A stretch of DNA of 64,000 nucleotides from Wocania_A spongiicola. Lineage in GTDB: Bacteria; Bacteroidota; Bacteroidia; Flavobacteriales; Flavobacteriaceae. The notes below the pieces were generated by a model that did no database searches, was not told the DNA's origin, and worked only from the letters and a program-made list of their open reading frames with translations. Both the position numbers and the translations under genes were made by a program. The stretch spans positions 62,001 to 126,000 of the forward strand of contig NZ_JAMFLZ010000003.1 of NCBI RefSeq assembly GCF_023502325.1, given 5' to 3'. Position 1 is the stretch's first letter. Each line of letters starts with the position of its first letter. Positions 1-10,084 of this stretch are shown here, one piece after another.

Positions 1-1
1 T

Positions 2-3000
2 GTTGGTGTTGGCTGGGGAGATGATGATAAAAATTCGGTTGGAATAAAAGCAAACTTTACTTCAAATAGGGCCTTTGGAGGAGAGGTTTCTCATAGTTAT
101 TCTATAAATGCCAATGCTAATATTAATGGTACAAGTTATGGGGTGGGTTATTCTAATAATGGTAACTTTTCTGTTAGTTATAATAATTTATCTTATAGTT
201 CTCAATCTGGGTTCGGTCTAACATTACAGGGAGGTTTTTCAACAAAATCTAAGTTAATTGGTGATGTCTCAGGAACAATTAGTGTGTCTCAAAAGAATGG
301 GGTTGGAATTTCTCTCGAGACCACTACAGGAATACAGGCTTCAGCAATTGTTGGCGATGGTAGTAATAGGTCATCTAACAATGGATCTGCTGCTTACAGT
401 GCTATTTCAGCTAGTGATAAATTATCAATTAATGCAACTATTGGCCCTGTAAAGTTTTCATTCTCTAAACAAAAAATAAAGTATTGGCACTTTGATGAAA
501 AAACATATTCAAGTACTGGACTTTTATATGCAGGAGAATTAACTAATATTTTACAAAGTAAACAACTTACTTTTTTTCATGAATTTGATGCTTCTGAAAC
601 TGCATATAGGTCAATCAATCCTCAAGAAGAACTAGCTAGTAATAATCCAACTTATGTGTCTTATGATCAATATAATATTTCTGCTCAAGGAATTTCAGAG
701 TCAATTACACCTTATTTATTAGAGTCAGCCCTTATACATAATGATATATTAACTATTGATAAAGAAATCAAAGTCAACGGAGTAAATAGAGATGTAAAAT
801 CATTGTATTATTTTAATAATTCTGGAACAAATGATTTCAAAAAATCTATTAATAATCTCTCAGAATCCAATCGTATAAAGTTTCATTTAAATAACGAGCT
901 TTCATCATATCATAAATCAAACTCCGTTTCAATTAATTCTTGGCAACATCCAATAAATTATAATGGTAGCCCATCAGATTTTGCTAATAATGTTAATATT
1001 TCTGAAATTATTTCTGAAGAAGGATTTGTTTCTAATAAGAATAGATTAAAGCAAAGCTCCTTTATTGAATCATATACAAACGAACAAATTCTTAATAATT
1101 CAAACTTAATTTTTAGCACGAATATAAATAGAAATGATTTAGACCCAGATGGTATTGGAGCTTTCAAAGTAACAGTTTCTGATGGTAAAACTTATCATTA
1201 TACTATTCCTGTTTATCAAAAAGAAAAATTCTCTAGAACAACTAAGTATGATGATGATATTAATAACAAATATTCTGAACAACAATCTTTAAGTCCATAC
1301 GCAACGCATTGGTTGCTTACTGCTATAACAGGTCCTGACTATATAGATATAGATAGTAATAATGAGTTAAGTGAGGAAGACTATGGTTATTGGGTAAAGT
1401 TTAATTATGGAAAATGGTCTGATGGATACTCTTGGAGAATTCCTAGTACGGGCTATACATATGGTGCAAATACCAAAAGCTATAATTGGGGAGTTAAAGA
1501 TATTTATTATTTAAATAGTATAAAAACAAGAACACATACTGCTTTTTTTATAAAAGAAGAACGTGGTGATTATAATTCAATTAAAAGTAAAGTGGGAAAT
1601 AGTAAAATAAACCCTCTAGTAAAGAACGCCATTTATTATAGTTATGATCCTAACGTTCCAATATACACAGGTACAAATGGGGAAAAATACTTCCCAGGAG
1701 CTTATTCGACAATTTCTTCTACTGCTAACCCACATGGTCCTGGTCAATATTCAGTTTTTGATATTACAAATAAGTTTTATGCAGAATCATTTAGCCATAA
1801 AACGCTACGCTTAAAAGAAATTTTACTTGTGAGAAATGGAGATATAACTTCTACTAATATGAGTAATTCACAAATTAACCCTATTTTAAGTTCTGATTTT
1901 CTTTTTGAAGAAAGAGTTAAAATTGTAAATGATAATACTGTAGATACTGGATTTATATCATATGTAAATTCAACATATAATGGACAATATTTCTCTAACA
2001 TAATTGATACTAACGATTCTGATTTTACGGCTTTAAAAAATAAAGCTATAAAATCAATAAAGTTCAATTATGATTATTCTTTAGCTAGCAATAGTTCTAA
2101 TTCTAGCAATTCTGGAAAGCTAACTTTAAAGAGTGTTAATTATTCAGGGAAAAATGGTATAACTGTAATGCCTCCTTATAAGTATAATTATAATTCATCA
2201 ATTTACAATAAAGACCAAGAAGATGATTGGGGGTATAATAAATTAAACCCTAAAGCTGGTAGTTTAGCAAAAATAACAACACCAACTGGTGGAGTTATTG
2301 ATGTAGTATACGAAAGTGATGACTATTTATATGAAGCTGGAACCAAAAGTATTGTGTTTGATTTTAATATGGAATTAAAATTTACTGGCAGTGAGTCTGG
2401 AAATAAATATGTAGAAATAAGAAACCATCAAAATAATGATCCGAGACAAGATATAGATTTTACAAATTATTTTAGTGTAGGTGATTTCGAATATTTAGAT
2501 ATTCAATATTGGTGGAATCCAGACCATAATGGTGCTCATCGGGTGGCTGATGTTTCTAATGATTGTGAAATTACTTTTGTATCAAATAACCAAATAACAT
2601 TTAAACTGCCAAATACTATTACAGGGAGTGATGTAAGAAGGGATATTGATTGTGAGAATGAAAATTGGGTTTTTTATAGGTGGTATAATGAAGTAGTTAC
2701 TAGAACTTCTAACTGGAGAGAAGAGTTGAGAGAATTTGATTGCGGAGGACCAGGAAATGATAATGATAAGGTTAAAATCAAACTATTCTCAAAATTAAAC
2801 AATAATAACGCTAAAGGCGGAGGTTTAAGAGTTAGAAAAATCATCGTTGACGGGAAGTATACTACAGATTATTATTACAATAAGCCTGGATCATCAATAT
2901 CCCAAAATGACCCAAGTTATGTTTCCTCTGGTGTTACTAGTTTTGCTCCGTCTAAATTTTATAAAGAAATACCATATGGTAATTATATTCCATCTCCAGG

Positions 3001-4705
3001 GGTAATTTATGAGTATGTTACTGTTGTAAAGTCTGATGTTATAAATAAGTTTAATTTCAACGTTTTGCCAAAACATACTTTAGGCGTTACAGTAAAGTAT
3101 TCATTAGGTGACTTCTTTAATATTATAGAGGATGCACCTGTACTTGATAATTTACCTATTACCGTTAATTCACCGTATCAAAACATTCCTTTAAAAAAAT
3201 CAAGGTTTACTATTAAAGATAAATTATCGTTAATTGGAAGTCTTAAAGCAAAAAAAACATTCAATTTAAATAATCACCTCCTATCTTCAACTATAAATGA
3301 TTATGGCAATATTATTAGTTCTAACGATAATGTTATTCAAGAGAATTTTAGTTCTTTAGAAAGAGTTTATACGAGAGTAAGTGGTCAGGGAACAACCACA
3401 TCTAATCTAAATTTAGTAAATACATCAAAGCTTACTTACCCTGTCAAATTGTTTAATAGAAAAACTATTAGTAATAACTACGAAACAGTAACGAATTTTG
3501 ACAAGCATGATATAAATACAGGTCAAGTCCTAGAAACCACCACAATAGATAGCAAGGGTAACGAATTTAAAACAGAACTCATTCCTGCATACACAAAGTC
3601 AGAATATAATCCGTCAGGAGGTTATGGCATGGGGTCTAAAGTTGATAATAGTACAAATAAAAACATGCTCACACAAGAAGCCATGACCAAAACCTATTTA
3701 AAAGTGGGTAGCAATTGGGAAGAAACAGGTGTTGGTATTACTACTTGGAATAACCAGTGGGATTATACAAATTATGATAACAATAAAACCTTAAATTCTG
3801 CGATTCCTGCCAGCCAAAAAACATGGCGTAAACACAAAATTTTTATTTGGGATGGAGCTGTTAACGCTACTACAGGTATTTACGAAAACTTTGTAGGTGA
3901 TGATGATAGTTTTAATTGGGCAGTTGGACCAAATGTTGACCAAACCAATTCTAAATGGAAAAACACATCTACTACTACACAATACGATCATTATTCTATG
4001 CCATTAGAAGTAAAGGATATTAATGATAATTATGCATCTACTAAAACTTGCGATGCAGAAAGTAAGGTTTTAGCAGTATCAAACGCTATGTACACAGAAA
4101 TGTACTATAGTGGCGCTGAATATATTGTTAAAGATAGTAATGGCAATAACACTATCTATTTTGATGGACAAGTAAAATCAGCAGGACAAAATGCTACTAA
4201 AGCACATACGGGAACACATTCAATAAGTGTTGCTTCCGGTGCAAAAGGATTTGAGGTAAACCTAAATTCTGGTGAGCATCGTGCAGGTAAATACAAAGTA
4301 TCAGTGTGGGTAGATAAAGCAACCCATACTAGTGCCAGAATTAACATTAATGGAAGTACAAAAGCATTTAATGGGGAAGAAGTATTTGCAGGTAATTGGG
4401 TGCAAAAAACGCATTATGAAGATTTAAGTATCGGTGCAGAAACGGTTTATATAACTTCTGCTAGTGGTACTATTTATGCAGACGATTTTAAGCTCCATCC
4501 AATAGCCTCATCAATGACCAGTTATGTTTACAATGAGTGGGATGAACTCTGGTATATTATAGGAAATAACGGATTAGCCTCTAAATTTGAATATGATTCG
4601 GCGGGCAGATTAAAAGTTACCTATACCGAAGTAATAGACGATACTAATGTAACCGGTGGATTTAAAAAAGTAAGTGAAAATAGTTATAATTATAAAGCCC
4701 AATAA
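2..4705 (+). CDS. Rhs-associated large protein, N-terminal partner of the Rhs pair (5' end outside window)
   Basis: The reading frame is open from base 2 to the stop at 4705, so the true start lies upstream of the window; the internal GTG at 143 is only the first possible start visible. About 1567 residues are present. No signal peptide is visible because the N-terminus is missing. The first ~100 residues are rich in Gly, Ser and Asn with short beta-strand-like repeats. The middle contains stretches seen in Bacteroidota Rhs/SpvB-like proteins, such as YGYWVKFNYGKW and KITTPTGGVIDVVYES (near residue 750). A carbohydrate-binding-like beta-sandwich lies near residues 1385-1500, and an Rhs-type YD segment (FEYDSAGRL) is close to the end. 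The next gene, also Rhs, starts 2 bases after the stop, so the two are probably co-translated halves of one cell-surface system. Family assignment is good; the exact role is inferred. Confidence 0.75.
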   Translation, partial: VGVGWGDDDKNSVGIKANFTSNRAFGGEVSHSYSINANANINGTSYGVGYSNNGNFSVSYNNLSYSSQSGFGLTLQGGFSTKSKLIGDVSGTISVSQKNGVGISLETTTGIQASAIVGDGSNRSSNNGSAAYSAISASDKLSINATIGPVKFSFSKQKIKYWHFDEKTYSSTGLLYAGELTNILQSKQLTFFHEFDASETAYRSINPQEELASNNPTYVSYDQYNISAQGISESITPYLLESALIHNDILTIDKEIKVNGVNRDVKSLYYFNNSGTNDFKKSINNLSESNRIKFHLNNELSSYHKSNSVSINSWQHPINYNGSPSDFANNVNISEIISEEGFVSNKNRLKQSSFIESYTNEQILNNSNLIFSTNINRNDLDPDGIGAFKVTVSDGKTYHYTIPVYQKEKFSRTTKYDDDINNKYSEQQSLSPYATHWLLTAITGPDYIDIDSNNELSEEDYGYWVKFNYGKWSDGYSWRIPSTGYTYGANTKSYNWGVKDIYYLNSIKTRTHTAFFIKEERGDYNSIKSKVGNSKINPLVKNAIYYSYDPNVPIYTGTNGEKYFPGAYSTISSTANPHGPGQYSVFDITNKFYAESFSHKTLRLKEILLVRNGDITSTNMSNSQINPILSSDFLFEERVKIVNDNTVDTGFISYVNSTYNGQYFSNIIDTNDSDFTALKNKAIKSIKFNYDYSLASNSSNSSNSGKLTLKSVNYSGKNGITVMPPYKYNYNSSIYNKDQEDDWGYNKLNPKAGSLAKITTPTGGVIDVVYESDDYLYEAGTKSIVFDFNMELKFTGSESGNKYVEIRNHQNNDPRQDIDFTNYFSVGDFEYLDIQYWWNPDHNGAHRVADVSNDCEITFVSNNQITFKLPNTITGSDVRRDIDCENENWVFYRWYNEVVTRTSNWREELREFDCGGPGNDNDKVKIKLFSKLNNNNAKGGGLRVRKIIVDGKYTTDYYYNKPGSSISQNDPSYVSSGVTSFAPSKFYKEIPYGNYIPSPGVIYEYVTVVKSDVINKFNFNVLPKHTLGVTVKYSLGDFFNIIEDAPVLDNLPITVNSPYQNIPLKKSRFTIKDKLSLIGSLKAKKTFNLNNHLLSSTINDYGNIISSNDNVIQENFSSLERVYTRVSGQGTTTSNLNLVNTSKLTYPVKLFNRKTISNNYETVTNFDKHDINTGQVLETTTIDSKGNEFKTELIPAYTKSEYNPSGGYGMGSKVDNSTNKNMLTQEAMTKTYLKVGSNWEETGVGITTWNNQWDYTNYDNNKTLNSAIPASQKTWRKHKIFIWDGAVNATTGIYENFVGDDDSFNWAVGPNVDQTNSKWKNTSTTTQYDHYSMPLEVKDINDNYASTKTCDAESKVLAVSNAMYTEMYYSGAEYIVKDSNGNNTIYFDGQVKSAGQNATKAHTGTHSISVASGAKGFEVNLNSGEHRAGKYKVSVWVDKATHTSARININGSTKAFNGEEVFAGNWVQKTHYEDLSIGAETVYITSASGTIYADDFKLHPIASSMTSYVYNEWDELWYIIGNNGLASKFEYDSAGRLKVTYTEVIDDTNVTGGFKKVSENSYNYKAQ

Positions 4706-4707
4706 TC

Positions 4708-7700
4708 ATGAAGAATAATCTAAGATTTATAACCGTTATATGTTTGTTCCTTGGGATTAATACAAACTCCAATGTGTTTGCGCAAAGTTGTTATATGGAT
4801 AACATAAATGCTGTTAACTTTGCATACCAAGGAGGAACACAAACCATTACAGTAACTTTTACGCAGTATGACCCAGCATGTGCCAATGAAAGTTTTGAGT
4901 TTGTAGATGTGCCCTCGTGGTTAACCATTACGCATGTATCGCAATTTGGTATACAAATTATTTGTCAAGCAAATAATGGTGCTCAGCGCACACAACTTAT
5001 AGGTGTAAAACTATTTGGAAACTACGTAAACGGATTTCCAGTAATACAAGCGCAAAGCTGCCATAAAAACTGGTACCCTGATAGTGATGGTGATACTTTT
5101 GGTGATAAATATGGAGAGCCTATATGGAGTTGTACAGAACCTCCAGCACAGCACGGAATCAGTTATGTAGCTAACAACAGCGATCGTTGTCCAGATGACG
5201 CCAATACTGGTAACTATGGCTGTCCAGCTGATTATCTATATGAAAACATAAATTGGATTTCCTCAAAAGCCTATGATATAAACGGTAATCTAAAAGCGAA
5301 TTCGAAAGCTTACTTCAATGGTTTAGGAAAAGGCATTCAATCACAAAGTGTGGATATTAAAACAAATCGTACCTGGGCTAACCAGACTCTTTACGATACT
5401 CAGGGACGACCAGCATTATCCACTTTAAGCGCCCCAGTGAATACTAACGGGACACCAACCTATAAGGCAGATTTTATAAGAAACATAAACAACCATACTT
5501 ATGATAGTGCCGATTTTGAAAATGACCCAGAAAACCCAACAGCTATAGGAGAAACCACGACCAATACTTTAGGTTGGTACTATAGCGCTAATAATACAGA
5601 TAGCTATCAAGCTGGTAATAACTATCAAGATGAAACAGATTACCCTTTTGCTCGAACCATTTATAGCGAATTAAACCCAGGAGTGGCATTAAAATCTATA
5701 GGGGGTAATAAACAAAATGGAGAATGGAAACAGGGTTATACTTTTAGTATGCCAGCAGGACAAGAATTATCACGCTCCAAAGCATTTAATGATCCAGCTT
5801 ATAATACTATTAAAACCATTAAAACCATCAGTAAAGATGTGCATGGTAACGAAGTCGTGGCCTTTACAGATACTGATGGTAAAACCTTAGCGGCAGCTCG
5901 AGTTGGTGGCGTTTTAAACCCAGATAGCACCGTTGATATTAGTACACAAGGATTTGTAGATGTACATGTGCCAAAAGGCACTACTGGGTTTACTATTAAT
6001 GGAGTTTCTGGTATTACAACAGAGGTTTACAATCTTATTACAGAGCAAGCTACGGCATCAGCAACTAATAGTTTAACAAACGGATTTTACCGTGTGTCTA
6101 TTACTAATTTAGAAAGTTATAGTCCAACAACACCCTCTAATACTGTAAGTGTAACCTACCACGATAATTATTACGATTATAGTCTTAATGAGTATGATGA
6201 AGCAGGACGTTTAATAGCGTCTTACCAACCCGTTGGTAATACAAAAGCACAAAAGCCAGTGACTATATACAGTTACAATGCTGTTGGGCAACTATTAAGT
6301 ACTACAAGCCCTGATGAAGGCACTGCTAATTTTAAATATCGTAAAGATGGACAAATACGTTTTTCGCAAAACTCAAAACAGTTGGCAGCAGGCGAATTCT
6401 CATATACCAACTATGATGATTTAGGCAGACCCATAGAAAGTGGTGTGGCTACTGGAACGTTTTCTGCTTTAAATGCAGACACATCAATTGTAACCACTAG
6501 TATAACTGCCGAAAAGCAAGAAACCACCTATGATGCCTTAGGAAGTTCAGATTTAAGTTACCTATCTGGAGTACATAGTACGTACGGTAATCCAAGTTTT
6601 TTAGCAAGCAATGTAGCAAAAACCTCAAATGTAAATACAACAACCTATTACAGTTACGATGTGTATGGGCGAGTTAAATGGGTTGTACAAAACATACTAG
6701 GATTAGGGGCTAAAACTATAGATTATAAATACGACCAAATTACAGGTGCTGTTACTGAAGTAGATTTTCAAAAGCATAATACCAATGAGCGTTTTATACA
6801 TAAGTATACCTATGATACGGTAGATAACAGTTTAATAAAGGTAGAAACATCAACCAATGGTAGTACGTATACAACCCATGCCAATTACACCTATTATGAA
6901 ACAGGTGCATTAAAACAGATAGAGTTAGCACCTCAAAATAATACAGGAACGCCTTTACAAAATATAGATTATGTATATAACCTAAATGGGCAGTTGAAAG
7001 CTATAAACTCTGGAAATGATGCTAATGATTTGTTTAGTATGCAAATTGATTACCATGCTGATGATTACAAACGTTCTGTTAGTAACGTAAGCACACCAAA
7101 TTATGGAGAGAACCAATACAACGGCAATATAAAAGGGGTGCGTTGGAAAAATAAAGAGTTGGATAATACAGACCAAACCTATAGCTATTATTACAATAAA
7201 AACAATTGGCTTAAGGATGCCATAAACGGACAATATGCAAATTCGAATGAAAACGCAACAAAATTAAACATCCAGAATAATGATATACACGAAGGTGTTG
7301 TCAAAAATTTTAACGCCACCAATAGCATTACTTGGTTGCCAGGTTTTTATGCAAAGCCTAATACAGGGCAAGAAGTAACCGCTAAAATAATTACAGGTAC
7401 ACCTAGTACATTCCAGTCGGGGAAATATAATGTATTTGATATTACCTATGATGCCAACGGGAATATAAGAACCCTTAACCGTAATAGAGATGCTGGCGGA
7501 GGAGATAATAAGATGGACCAGTTAAACTACAGTTACAACCCAGAAAAACCTAACCAATTAAAACGAGTAGATGATGCTGCAGGACAAGTGTTAGTGGGTA
7601 AAGACATAGATGATCAAGATGGAAACAATTATGAGTATAACCAAATTGGTCAACTTATTAAAAATAATGAAGAAAATATTGAGTATATTTACAATGCAAG

Positions 7701-8967
7701 TGGATTAGTTACTCAAGTAAAAAAAGATGGTAACCCATTAGTAAAGTTTTTTTATAATGATAAAGGACATCGTGTAAAAAAAGAAGTTTACACAGGAATC
7801 TCATTGACAAGAACCGATTATTATGTACGCGATGCCTCAGGAACGGCATTAGCCATATACGAAGGTGCCACGGTAAAAGAGCATACCATTTATGGTGTAA
7901 GCCGCTTAGGTGTGTATAATAGAAGCGGAGGATCAAGTTATTACCAGTTAACTGACCATTTAGGTAATGTACGTGCTGTAACAGGTAGAACTAGTACTGG
8001 TACACCTATAGCTATAGTAAGTGCAACAGATTACTATCCTTTTGGGATGCCGATGCCTAATAGAGATAATAACCCTAACGGTTATCGTTATAAATATCAA
8101 GGACAGGAAAAAGACCCTGAGACTGGGAAAGAAGCTTTTGAACTGAGATTATGGGATAGTAGGATTGGAAGATGGTTGACTACTGACCCTGCGGGACAGT
8201 TTAATTCTCCTTATTTAGGGATGGGGAATAATCCTGTTGCTAGAATTGACCCTGATGGGGGCTTTAGTCCACCTACAGATTATATTTATACAGATGACAA
8301 AGGTAAAAGACATAGTGTTCATGTAAATGATGGAATAAATCAAGTTATAGAATTAACAGACCTTTTGCAATGGACTCATGCTCAGGTTCTATCTACGTCT
8401 TATGATGCTAGTAATTCGTCTCATGTAGCTATAAATAATATGCTACAAAGATTAGGAACTCTTAGACCTGATTTATTTTATACAATTGATAATGTTTTAG
8501 ATGGGAAAAAATGGGTGTCCTATGCTGATGGTGGGCATGTTTGTGGAAAAGCTGCAAGAATGCAATGTGGAGTAGGTGGTGCAACACCTGCTTGGGATTG
8601 GGGGCAAGTAGGTTTATATGTGGATACTGCAAGACAAAAGGCTGAAAGTGACTATAAAACTTTAACATCAAATGTACCTCTCGCTTTAACAACCATTGAT
8701 GATAATTTGAATAGTGGGTTCCCCGTTATGACAGGAGTAGAATACCATGGAGGGGTGGTAGGTAACTTAAATGTGTTAAGTGACCATTATATAGTTATAG
8801 TAGGAAGGGGCAATGATGTACATGGAAATTATTATTCTTATTGGGACAACGTTGGGGACAGAATAGATACTAATTTAAATAGACTATATTACAACGGTAA
8901 TAGTCTTATAGATAATAATACACCTTTAGGAACATATACTGTTACTGAAATTAGACCAAATAATTAA
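4708..8967 (+). CDS. Secreted Rhs core protein with C-terminal papain-fold-like toxin domain
   Basis: The 1419-residue protein begins with a Sec signal peptide (hydrophobic residues 6-20, cleavage probably after VFAQ). A BACON-like beta-sandwich follows (about 33-110), then a calcium-binding-like DSDGDTFGDKYG motif near 125, a conserved Bacteroidota Rhs-leading region (about 170-330), and many YD repeats (about 480-1060). The Rhs core begins near 1078 with QLTDHLGNVRAV and includes YPFGMPMPNRD and RLWDSRIGRWLTTDP. It ends at residues 1181-1185 (DPDGG). The remaining ~234 residues differ in style and carry Cys1279 in HVCGKAARMQC, His1360 in SDHYIVIVGR and Asp1380 in YWDNVG. This spacing fits a papain/C39-like cysteine peptidase fold. 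Rhs proteins commonly carry variable C-terminal toxins; the toxin role here is inferred. The candidate immunity gene starts 6 bases downstream. Confidence 0.8.
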   Translation: MKNNLRFITVICLFLGINTNSNVFAQSCYMDNINAVNFAYQGGTQTITVTFTQYDPACANESFEFVDVPSWLTITHVSQFGIQIICQANNGAQRTQLIGVKLFGNYVNGFPVIQAQSCHKNWYPDSDGDTFGDKYGEPIWSCTEPPAQHGISYVANNSDRCPDDANTGNYGCPADYLYENINWISSKAYDINGNLKANSKAYFNGLGKGIQSQSVDIKTNRTWANQTLYDTQGRPALSTLSAPVNTNGTPTYKADFIRNINNHTYDSADFENDPENPTAIGETTTNTLGWYYSANNTDSYQAGNNYQDETDYPFARTIYSELNPGVALKSIGGNKQNGEWKQGYTFSMPAGQELSRSKAFNDPAYNTIKTIKTISKDVHGNEVVAFTDTDGKTLAAARVGGVLNPDSTVDISTQGFVDVHVPKGTTGFTINGVSGITTEVYNLITEQATASATNSLTNGFYRVSITNLESYSPTTPSNTVSVTYHDNYYDYSLNEYDEAGRLIASYQPVGNTKAQKPVTIYSYNAVGQLLSTTSPDEGTANFKYRKDGQIRFSQNSKQLAAGEFSYTNYDDLGRPIESGVATGTFSALNADTSIVTTSITAEKQETTYDALGSSDLSYLSGVHSTYGNPSFLASNVAKTSNVNTTTYYSYDVYGRVKWVVQNILGLGAKTIDYKYDQITGAVTEVDFQKHNTNERFIHKYTYDTVDNSLIKVETSTNGSTYTTHANYTYYETGALKQIELAPQNNTGTPLQNIDYVYNLNGQLKAINSGNDANDLFSMQIDYHADDYKRSVSNVSTPNYGENQYNGNIKGVRWKNKELDNTDQTYSYYYNKNNWLKDAINGQYANSNENATKLNIQNNDIHEGVVKNFNATNSITWLPGFYAKPNTGQEVTAKIITGTPSTFQSGKYNVFDITYDANGNIRTLNRNRDAGGGDNKMDQLNYSYNPEKPNQLKRVDDAAGQVLVGKDIDDQDGNNYEYNQIGQLIKNNEENIEYIYNASGLVTQVKKDGNPLVKFFYNDKGHRVKKEVYTGISLTRTDYYVRDASGTALAIYEGATVKEHTIYGVSRLGVYNRSGGSSYYQLTDHLGNVRAVTGRTSTGTPIAIVSATDYYPFGMPMPNRDNNPNGYRYKYQGQEKDPETGKEAFELRLWDSRIGRWLTTDPAGQFNSPYLGMGNNPVARIDPDGGFSPPTDYIYTDDKGKRHSVHVNDGINQVIELTDLLQWTHAQVLSTSYDASNSSHVAINNMLQRLGTLRPDLFYTIDNVLDGKKWVSYADGGHVCGKAARMQCGVGGATPAWDWGQVGLYVDTARQKAESDYKTLTSNVPLALTTIDDNLNSGFPVMTGVEYHGGVVGNLNVLSDHYIVIVGRGNDVHGNYYSYWDNVGDRIDTNLNRLYYNGNSLIDNNTPLGTYTVTEIRPNN

Positions 8968-8973
8968 TTTATT

Positions 8974-9639
8974 ATGAAAAAAATATTATTAATGTTTTTT
9001 ATTGGTATGAGTACTTTAAGTTGTTCTAAAAAAAAGGAACATGTTAATATTACTGGTCATACGGGTAATACTGAATCTATTCTATATAACGAATTTAAAT
9101 CTAATTTTAGTATTGAATATAGTTTGCCTTTAGACTTTAATCAAAATTTTGTTTTTAACATAAAAAATGTAAAACTAGATTCTGAGAAGTACAAAGACTT
9201 TATATGTTCAGAAATTAATAATTGTGAGTTTGTTTCAAGTTATATGAGGAGTAGCTATTATCCAATGGGGATTATTTCTTCTAATGGGAAAAATGATTTT
9301 TTTTTACTTGGATTTTTTGACCCCCCGTTTACAAGAAAAATCTCTTTACTTATAGGAGACCCTACTAATGGAAGAATACTAAAAAGGATTTTATTATGGG
9401 AAGATGACCAAATAAAAAAAAGAGTAATTTCTAAAATTAGCATAGATAGAGAGATATCTTCTACGTATATTTTTGATACAACAAGCATACTGGGTAATAA
9501 CAATGATTCTGATTCTTCATTAGTTAAATTAAAACATTCAAAAATCAAATTATACGATGATAATGCTGAAATCATAGAGACTAGTGACCTAGTAAATAAA
9601 AAAGTTCTCAGAACAGGCAATATCTACGAGCTAGAGTAA
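8974..9639 (+). CDS. Lipoprotein, candidate immunity protein for the Rhs C-terminal toxin
   Basis: The 221-residue protein starts with a lipoprotein signal peptide; Cys17 (STLSC) is the probable lipidated residue, followed by a lysine-rich stretch. The rest shows no domain I recognise. It has alternating polar and hydrophobic stretches typical of a small periplasmic or surface beta-rich protein. It starts 6 bases after the Rhs toxin gene and is the last gene before a terminator at about 9827. Rhs toxin genes are normally followed directly by their immunity gene, so this is the obvious candidate. A lipidated, envelope-anchored immunity protein would fit a toxin acting in the envelope or periplasm. 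Function rests on position only. Confidence 0.6.
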   Translation: MKKILLMFFIGMSTLSCSKKKEHVNITGHTGNTESILYNEFKSNFSIEYSLPLDFNQNFVFNIKNVKLDSEKYKDFICSEINNCEFVSSYMRSSYYPMGIISSNGKNDFFLLGFFDPPFTRKISLLIGDPTNGRILKRILLWEDDQIKKRVISKISIDREISSTYIFDTTSILGNNNDSDSSLVKLKHSKIKLYDDNAEIIETSDLVNKKVLRTGNIYELE

Positions 9640-9729
9640 GTAAGAAAAAATATGAGAAAAGCAATTAACTGACAGTTATAGGAACAAGTAAAATATATTC
9701 AAGTACAGGTACTATGGAAAATGGTATTG

Positions 9730-9801
9730 CCCCTGCTGGTGCTAGTTTGTCAAAGTAACGGCTACCCCCCCCCGCTAGCGCTAGTTTGTAACTAGTGCCG
9801 A
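9730..9801. repeat. REP-like C-rich hairpin element, one full and one partial copy
   Basis: The full copy has nine C (9765-9773), then GCTAGCG, then a hairpin CTAGTT-TGT-AACTAG at 9781-9795. The stem extends through one G-U pair to 9778-9798. A partial copy, CCCCTGCTGGTGCTAGTTTGT, lies just upstream at 9730-9750. From memory, similar C/G-rich hairpins ending in a T(G/T)TAAC loop occur in many Bacteroidota genomes and resemble REP sequences mobilised by RayT-type transposases. No such transposase gene is nearby. The element identity is inferred. Confidence 0.5.
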
Positions 9802-9826
9802 ACAAGAGTAAGAAAATAAGATAGAG

Positions 9827-9857
9827 AAAGCTACTTTAGAAATAGAGTAGCTTTTTA
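9827..9857 (+). terminator. Rho-independent terminator of the Rhs operon
   Basis: The stem AAAGCTACT (9827-9835) pairs perfectly with AGTAGCTTT (9846-9854) and is followed by T residues. It lies about 190 bases after the immunity candidate and before the next operon. Confidence 0.75.
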
Positions 9858-10084
9858 TGTTTTAGAGATAATTAAATTTTTCATTACCATTAGTTAATTT
9901 ATTCTACCTTTTTTCAAGCCTTTTCAAAACAAAAAGCATTAAAAAGCACATTTTTATCTAAAAAAACAGCCTCTCACAAGTTTTTATTAAAAAAAACTGG
10001 AAAACCTTACTAAAAGTAAGGTTTTAGCTTACCGCTAATAATGTAAAAACCAATATTTTTATTCTATTCTAAATAAGAACAAAA

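Larger units (their letters stand above)
9640..10084. other. Gene-free gap with REP-like hairpins and terminator
   Basis: This 445-base stretch separates the Rhs locus from the next operon. It contains two copies of GCTAGTTTGT in similar C-rich contexts, a run of nine C, and a terminator, each listed separately. The AT-rich remainder (about 9860-10084) ends with TATTTTTA at 10054-10061, a near match to the Bacteroidota -7 element 24 bases before the next start. I see no coding region. Confidence 0.6.

Noticed and set aside
143..4705. GTG at 143 as the true start of the first Rhs gene
   Set aside because: The same frame is open to the window edge with similar Gly/Ser/Asn-rich sequence, so the gene extends upstream.
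9258..9620. 120-residue open frame on the - strand
   Set aside because: It lies fully inside the lipoprotein gene on the opposite strand and has no domain, signal or own promoter; it is a shadow.
9765..9773. Run of nine C as a phase-variation switch
   Set aside because: It lies between genes, not in a reading frame or between promoter elements, so slippage would have no obvious effect.
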